8,811 nt of DNA, taken from assembly GCA_030622395.1 (NCBI GenBank), contig JAUXGF010000084.1, positions 1 through 8,811 of the forward strand. The letters are read 5' to 3'. Shown here piece after piece: positions 5,568-8,811 of the stretch (its first letter is position 1; every line of letters starts with the position of its first letter). The notes below the pieces were generated by a model. It was not told the origin of the DNA. It did no database searches and was given only the letters and a program-made list of their open reading frames with translations. This DNA comes from Calditrichaceae bacterium (GTDB lineage: Bacteria > Calditrichota > Calditrichia > Calditrichales > Calditrichaceae). Both the position numbers and the translations under genes were made by a program.

Positions 5568-7931
5568 CTAATGCTTTTTAATAATCGGTTTCTGCGCCAT
5601 TACGCTGACCTCAAAAACTTTAAACGAATGATTCTTAAAATGCACTTCCAAAATATTATCCTTATCTTTTACCATTCGCACCGGTGAAATCTGGCATTCA
5701 TAGTTATTTGCAGAAGTAGGAGAAGTTATTGTAAAACGCCCTTCATTTTTAAGTATCTTTTTATTCATGGTGATTTTTTTATACCACTGGCTTGTGGAAG
5801 CCTCTTTAGCCACTTGTTTGGGCAGCTTAATATTGATATCAAAAACCGGAAATTTAGCGTCTGAAGGGATACGGATATTTAAACGGAAAACATATTCGTT
5901 AACGCCCGCTTTGTTACTGGTAGACGGCAAAGCAAATATTTTACGATAATTTTTCGCTTTGGTTATCCACTTGGAAGCCCAAGGATCGCATTCTGCAACG
6001 CGTGTTTTTATTTTGCGGTCATCGCCTGTATAATGACTGCCGTGCGTTACGATTGCCCTTGCTTTTGCCACGCCGTTGTCGCCGGTATTTTTAGTAAATT
6101 CATCATATAAACTCTTAATTGCCGAAGTAGGAAATTCCTGTTCGTTAAGATAAAGCATATGATCGTTTAAAGTTTTTGTCCGGCGCTGCAGTTCGCTTTG
6201 ACCGCTGGATGTAAAGGTCAATTCATGCACAGGTAGAAACGCCGGGTTAGTATACAATTCTTCCACATAATCAATATTATTTATGTTTTCAGAGATAAAT
6301 TTTTTGGCGCGCTGTCTGGATACTTCGTCAACGCCAGTGTAAAGTGTGTTTTCTAAACTGCTGACCGTTTGCCTTTTTTGGGGCATAATAATAGAGGGGT
6401 TAAGAAAATCATCGTCATAATGTAAAGATTGTAATTTAGCTTCCGCTTCCTGCCAGGCGCCGCTGTTAACAGCCGTCTTTATCCGGCGTGTTTGTTCATC
6501 TAAAGATAACTGATCCACGCCTTTATATATGGGCTTTAGAAAACTTAAATCGCCGTTTTGCCTTATTAACTTTAACATATTGCGATACTGTTTCTGTTGT
6601 TTATAAGTATTAAGCTGCGGAACCAGCCTGTCTGCCCGGCGATAGGCGCTGTTTAGACTGTTCACTTTATACTTTATATTATTGATTTCTTTATCTAATA
6701 ATTTAGCGCATTTATATTGCTTATATTTTCCAAAAGAAGAAAAGCCCGTAACAGGCAGAGTGTGTTTTATTTCGGATAACTCGGCAAGTTTCTTATCAAA
6801 ATAATTATTAGCCGGCATTTGAGGATAATTTTTAACGGCATTTTGTAATTCATCCAATTTTGTTTTCGCCGATTTCAAAGCGTCCGCTCTTTGATTGTAA
6901 GCGTTGACAAATCCGGCAAGCGTTGTAAAGCCCGGCGGCATTATCTTTCCTGTGGCGTCGTATAAAGCTTCTGCCCGCACCATATCAAAATCGATTCGAT
7001 CGGCGTTATTTTTTTTAGGCAGCTCTTTTTCAAAGAAGGGCATAACTTCCGGTAAGCGGCCACCCAAAACTTCTTTGGCTTCATCTAATATATTTTGAGG
7101 GAAACGGTCTTTTTGGTCTAAGAAATCTAAAAAATCCGGAAGCGCTCTGCTGAATTTAGAAATATCCAATCGTGAATCGCTCTCTAATTTAAAAACTTTT
7201 AATACCGTTAGATAATCATTATGAAAGCGAAGTTCATTATCGACTTTATTTTTTAAATCCACATAATCCCGGTAGGATTGGTCATTTGTATTAACGATAT
7301 TGGCGGGGAAAATGCTTTCAATTTCCAGAAGTTCTTTTTTTAGATTATTTAATTTTTCTGATTTTATTTCGATAGCGCTTATTTCTTTGTAAAAATTAAA
7401 TCCCTCAAAGTTTAAACTCACCCCAATAGATTTATAAACGCTGCTGTCAACTTTATTATCAGCGAAAATTCTCTGAAATTCAGCATATTTGTTTTCAAAT
7501 TTAAAACGCCATTTTTCTATATAGCGGTAATTTAATTCCAGTTCCATATCCTGACGCACGTATTCAATTATCCAGTAAAAATTTTGCACACTTTTATCGA
7601 TTGGATAGACGATTAAATTTCCGGGATCGCCGCTTTCATCTTTAATTTTAATGATTGTACCTTTCCCATCGTCAAAGGCGTTAGTGAGGTATGTATTAAG
7701 GAATTCTAAATAAGGAGATTGCAGAAGCAGGTAATAATTATCGGCAACAGACGGAGGGAAAGTAATAAAATACTTTTTATCCTTATCCAATTCAAAATTA
7801 TCGCCGTCGTCCTTAAGTTCAATATATTCGCGTTCAAGGATTGTTATTTCGGGCTCGGGCTTGAGCTGTTTATAGGAGGCGCATCCCATAAAGAACAAAG
7901 TAACAATTAATAAAAGAGCTTTTAATTTCAT
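5568..7931 (-). CDS. Large predicted lipoprotein of unknown function (787 residues)
   Basis: I do not recognise this family. The N-terminus MKLKALLLIVTLFFMGCAS is a signal peptide with a lipobox-like FMGC ending at Cys17, so the protein should be lipidated and facing the periplasm or cell surface. Residues after Cys17 contain no Asp at +2, which in enteric bacteria would favour export to the outer membrane. The middle (about 130-640) is rich in charged, helix-forming sequence such as EKLNNLKKELLEIES and AKTKLDELQNAVKNY, suggesting helical bundles or coiled coils. A distinct Cys-containing segment (VAECDPW, Cys648) is followed by a beta-rich C-terminal domain at about 673-787 with paired strand motifs and one Cys (746). 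No catalytic motif is visible. AGGAG at 7942-7938 precedes the ATG by six bases, supporting this start. It is co-oriented with the binding protein; without the MITE their gap would be only about 105 bases. Confidence 0.8.
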   Translation of the reverse strand: MKLKALLLIVTLFFMGCASYKQLKPEPEITILEREYIELKDDGDNFELDKDKKYFITFPPSVADNYYLLLQSPYLEFLNTYLTNAFDDGKGTIIKIKDESGDPGNLIVYPIDKSVQNFYWIIEYVRQDMELELNYRYIEKWRFKFENKYAEFQRIFADNKVDSSVYKSIGVSLNFEGFNFYKEISAIEIKSEKLNNLKKELLEIESIFPANIVNTNDQSYRDYVDLKNKVDNELRFHNDYLTVLKVFKLESDSRLDISKFSRALPDFLDFLDQKDRFPQNILDEAKEVLGGRLPEVMPFFEKELPKKNNADRIDFDMVRAEALYDATGKIMPPGFTTLAGFVNAYNQRADALKSAKTKLDELQNAVKNYPQMPANNYFDKKLAELSEIKHTLPVTGFSSFGKYKQYKCAKLLDKEINNIKYKVNSLNSAYRRADRLVPQLNTYKQQKQYRNMLKLIRQNGDLSFLKPIYKGVDQLSLDEQTRRIKTAVNSGAWQEAEAKLQSLHYDDDFLNPSIIMPQKRQTVSSLENTLYTGVDEVSRQRAKKFISENINNIDYVEELYTNPAFLPVHELTFTSSGQSELQRRTKTLNDHMLYLNEQEFPTSAIKSLYDEFTKNTGDNGVAKARAIVTHGSHYTGDDRKIKTRVAECDPWASKWITKAKNYRKIFALPSTSNKAGVNEYVFRLNIRIPSDAKFPVFDINIKLPKQVAKEASTSQWYKKITMNKKILKNEGRFTITSPTSANNYECQISPVRMVKDKDNILEVHFKNHSFKVFEVSVMAQKPIIKKH

Positions 7932-7961
7932 TATTTTCTCCTTTTAAATTTGGAATTTCAA

Positions 7962-7990
7962 AAGATAGACAATACAGTTAAAAAATACAA
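7962..7990 (-). promoter_or_regulatory. Possible promoter of the lipoprotein gene
   Basis: On the minus strand TTGTAT (7990-7985) and TATCTT (7967-7962) are separated by exactly 17 bases. Each matches the sigma70 consensus at four of six positions. The position fits a short leader ahead of the AGGAG site. It is weak and based on pattern only. Confidence 0.25.
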
Positions 7991-8099
7991 CGATTTTTCT
8001 AAAAGCATTGTTTCATATTGTCGGTTTATATTAAAAGTTAAGGGTTTAAGTTTAAACAAAACGGTTTTAAATTGCAAAATTTATACCATAAATTAAAGT

Positions 8100-8122
8100 A
8101 AAAAACCCGATCGCGATTCGGG
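8100..8122 (-). terminator. Terminator-like hairpin on the minus strand
   Basis: CCCGA (8106-8110) and TCGGG (8118-8122) pair around a 7-base loop, TCGCGAT, that is itself partly self-complementary. Read on the minus strand the stem is followed by six Ts. No minus-strand gene is visible to its right, so it would stop antisense transcription from the right-edge gene or be a remnant of the CCCGAT..ATCGGG module found in both MITE copies. Confidence 0.35.
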
Positions 8123-8134
8123 ATAACTTTATAG

Positions 8135-8171
8135 AACACAGATAACTCGGACAACACTGATTTTTACTGAT
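8135..8171. repeat. Degenerate 9-nt tandem repeat
   Basis: Three contiguous 9-base units read AACACAGAT (8135-8143), AACTCGGAC (8144-8152) and AACACTGAT (8153-8161), followed after TTTT by ACTGAT (8166-8171). This matches a type of short ACACxGAT-rich intergenic repeat that I recall from many bacterial genomes. Function is unknown and it is non-coding here. Confidence 0.55.
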
Positions 8172-8180
8172 ATATAATAT

Positions 8181-8204
8181 CTAAATTTCTAAATTGAAAT
8201 TTAG
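8181..8204. repeat. Perfect 9-bp AT-rich inverted repeat
   Basis: CTAAATTTC (8181-8189) and GAAATTTAG (8196-8204) are exact reverse complements around the six-base loop TAAATT. No T-tract follows on either strand at the right distance. It may be a transcription-factor operator or an RNA hairpin. Confidence 0.45.
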
Positions 8205-8248
8205 GTAAAAGGAAACAAGTTCGTTTTTAACTCTTAAGAACTTAAGCG

Positions 8249-8277
8249 TTGATTTTATATGATAAAATTAATATTTT
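8249..8277 (+). promoter_or_regulatory. Possible promoter with operator-like dyad for the right-edge gene
   Basis: TTGATT (8249-8254) and TATTTT (8272-8277) are 17 bases apart and each matches the sigma70 consensus at four of six positions. Within it, ATTTTAT (8252-8258) and ATAAAAT (8262-8268) form a perfect 7-bp dyad around a 3-base centre, overlapping the -35 and spacer, where a repressor could bind. Just upstream, CTTAAG occurs twice (8233-8238, 8241-8246). These are pattern matches in AT-rich DNA and could be chance. Confidence 0.25.
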
Positions 8278-8347
8278 TGATTTAGAGATACCAAACTAAC
8301 TTCGGACAATAATAATGTTAGAAGTTTAAGTGCAAATAGGGAATAAC

Positions 8348-8811
8348 ATGCCTTTATCATTGAATAAACGAGTATGGGTGTTGGCTGAAAGATTATACAT
8401 TCATTCGTATAATCCTGAAAAATTTCTTTCTTTTTTGGAAAAGCATGAAATTGAATATCATGGGGAACATTACGATGAGTTCGAAAAAAGTTTTAAAGGC
8501 ATATATATCTTCATGAGTGTAGACAATTTTACTTATGCAGATTTTATGGAAGGTGTGCCCTCCTATAAATACCTCCCACTCCTAAAAGACATTGTTTTTG
8601 ATAAAACTATTATTTCAACAACTGAAGATAATTGGAATTATTACGGTGAGTTCATAAAAGAGTGGCATCCATCGCTAATAGAATTATTAAAATTAGCAGA
8701 TGTTGAAGTTCAAGAAGCAACAAAAGAATTAATCTACAATCAACCAGCAGAAGTGCCTCAAGTAGGTGACTTCATTGCGCACGATTTTGGCGATCCTTTT
8801 TTGGACTATAT
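8348..8811 (+). CDS. Unrecognised protein, 3' end beyond the window (partial)
   Basis: A continuous frame of 154 codons plus two bases runs from ATG 8348 to the window edge with no stop. AGGG at 8338-8341 lies six bases before the ATG. The N-terminus is MPLSLNKRVWVLAERLYIHS, with no signal peptide or membrane segment, so the protein is probably cytoplasmic. Aromatic-rich motifs include NFTYADFMEGVPSYKYLPLL (about 61-80) and WNYYGEFIKEWHPSLIELL (about 96-114). The segment after 114 (LADVEVQEATKELIYN) is helical in character and the frame ends near FGDPFLDYI. I cannot assign a family. G+C is about 35%. The frame length, Shine-Dalgarno site and codon usage make it a real gene. Confidence 0.75.
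   Translation, partial: MPLSLNKRVWVLAERLYIHSYNPEKFLSFLEKHEIEYHGEHYDEFEKSFKGIYIFMSVDNFTYADFMEGVPSYKYLPLLKDIVFDKTIISTTEDNWNYYGEFIKEWHPSLIELLKLADVEVQEATKELIYNQPAEVPQVGDFIAHDFGDPFLDY

Larger units (their letters stand above)
7932..8347. other. Gene-free divergent intergenic region
   Basis: About 415 bases separate the divergent lipoprotein and right-edge genes. No open frame of note is present. The stretch holds a minus-strand terminator-like hairpin, a 9-nt tandem repeat, a perfect 9-bp hairpin and a promoter-like dyad, listed separately. The part at 7991-8099 is AT-rich with TTTAAG/CTTAAA words and nothing else identifiable. Confidence 0.5.

Noticed and set aside
7941..7964. Hairpin that could hide the lipoprotein ribosome-binding site (CTTTTAAATT paired with AATTTcAAAAG)
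   Set aside because: It is AT-only except at the ends, contains a bulge, and half of it would lie upstream of the transcript start implied by the candidate promoter at 7962-7990.
8135..8171. CRISPR-like array from the repeated 9-mers
   Set aside because: The units are contiguous, short and degenerate, with no spacers and no cas genes.

Overview
The window looks like a piece of chromosome from an AT-rich, Gram-negative-type bacterium. It carries a lipoprotein signal, a membrane-anchored family 5 solute-binding protein and a receiver/DUF4388 protein. By eye, G+C is near 47% in sampled stretches of the transporter, 35-47% in the solute-binding protein, about 25% in the small kinase and only a few percent at the extreme left. 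Nothing fixes the taxon. The gene mix and the small interspersed repeats would suit an uncultured FCB-group or Cloacimonadota-like anaerobe, but that is a guess. There is no rRNA, tRNA, CRISPR array, transposase or integrase gene.

Left part (1-2653, + strand): an extremely AT-rich leader, then a receiver-DUF4388 protein whose phospho-acceptor aspartate is replaced by glycine, so it is probably a pseudo-receiver. A roughly 200-bp MITE-like inverted-repeat element (872-1074) follows. It ends 46 bp before the start of an AbgT-family transporter. The open frame runs through the element, which makes the transporter look 82 residues too long. The real start is most likely the TTG at 1121 behind AGGAGG.

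Middle (2654-5551): an AT-rich, possibly acquired P-loop kinase of the shikimate-kinase fold (+) converges on a membrane-anchored family 5 solute-binding protein (-). The 300-bp gap between them holds inverted repeats and a terminator-like hairpin for the minus-strand gene. Upstream of the binding protein lies a second copy of the MITE-like element (5383-5551).

Right part (5568-8811): a 787-residue lipoprotein of unknown function (-), in the same orientation as the binding protein and separated from it mainly by the second MITE copy, so the two may once have been a single transcription unit. A gene-poor stretch of about 415 bp follows, with a terminator-like hairpin, a short 9-nt tandem repeat, a perfect 9-bp hairpin and a promoter-like dyad. 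An unrecognised + strand gene then starts at 8348 and runs off the end of the window.

No complete pathway can be reconstructed. The best candidate for something undescribed is the lipoprotein plus anchored binding protein, which has no permease or ATPase in view. The clearest structural observations are the paired MITE-like elements and the pseudo-receiver. The MITE copy upstream of the transporter may have changed that gene's expression.
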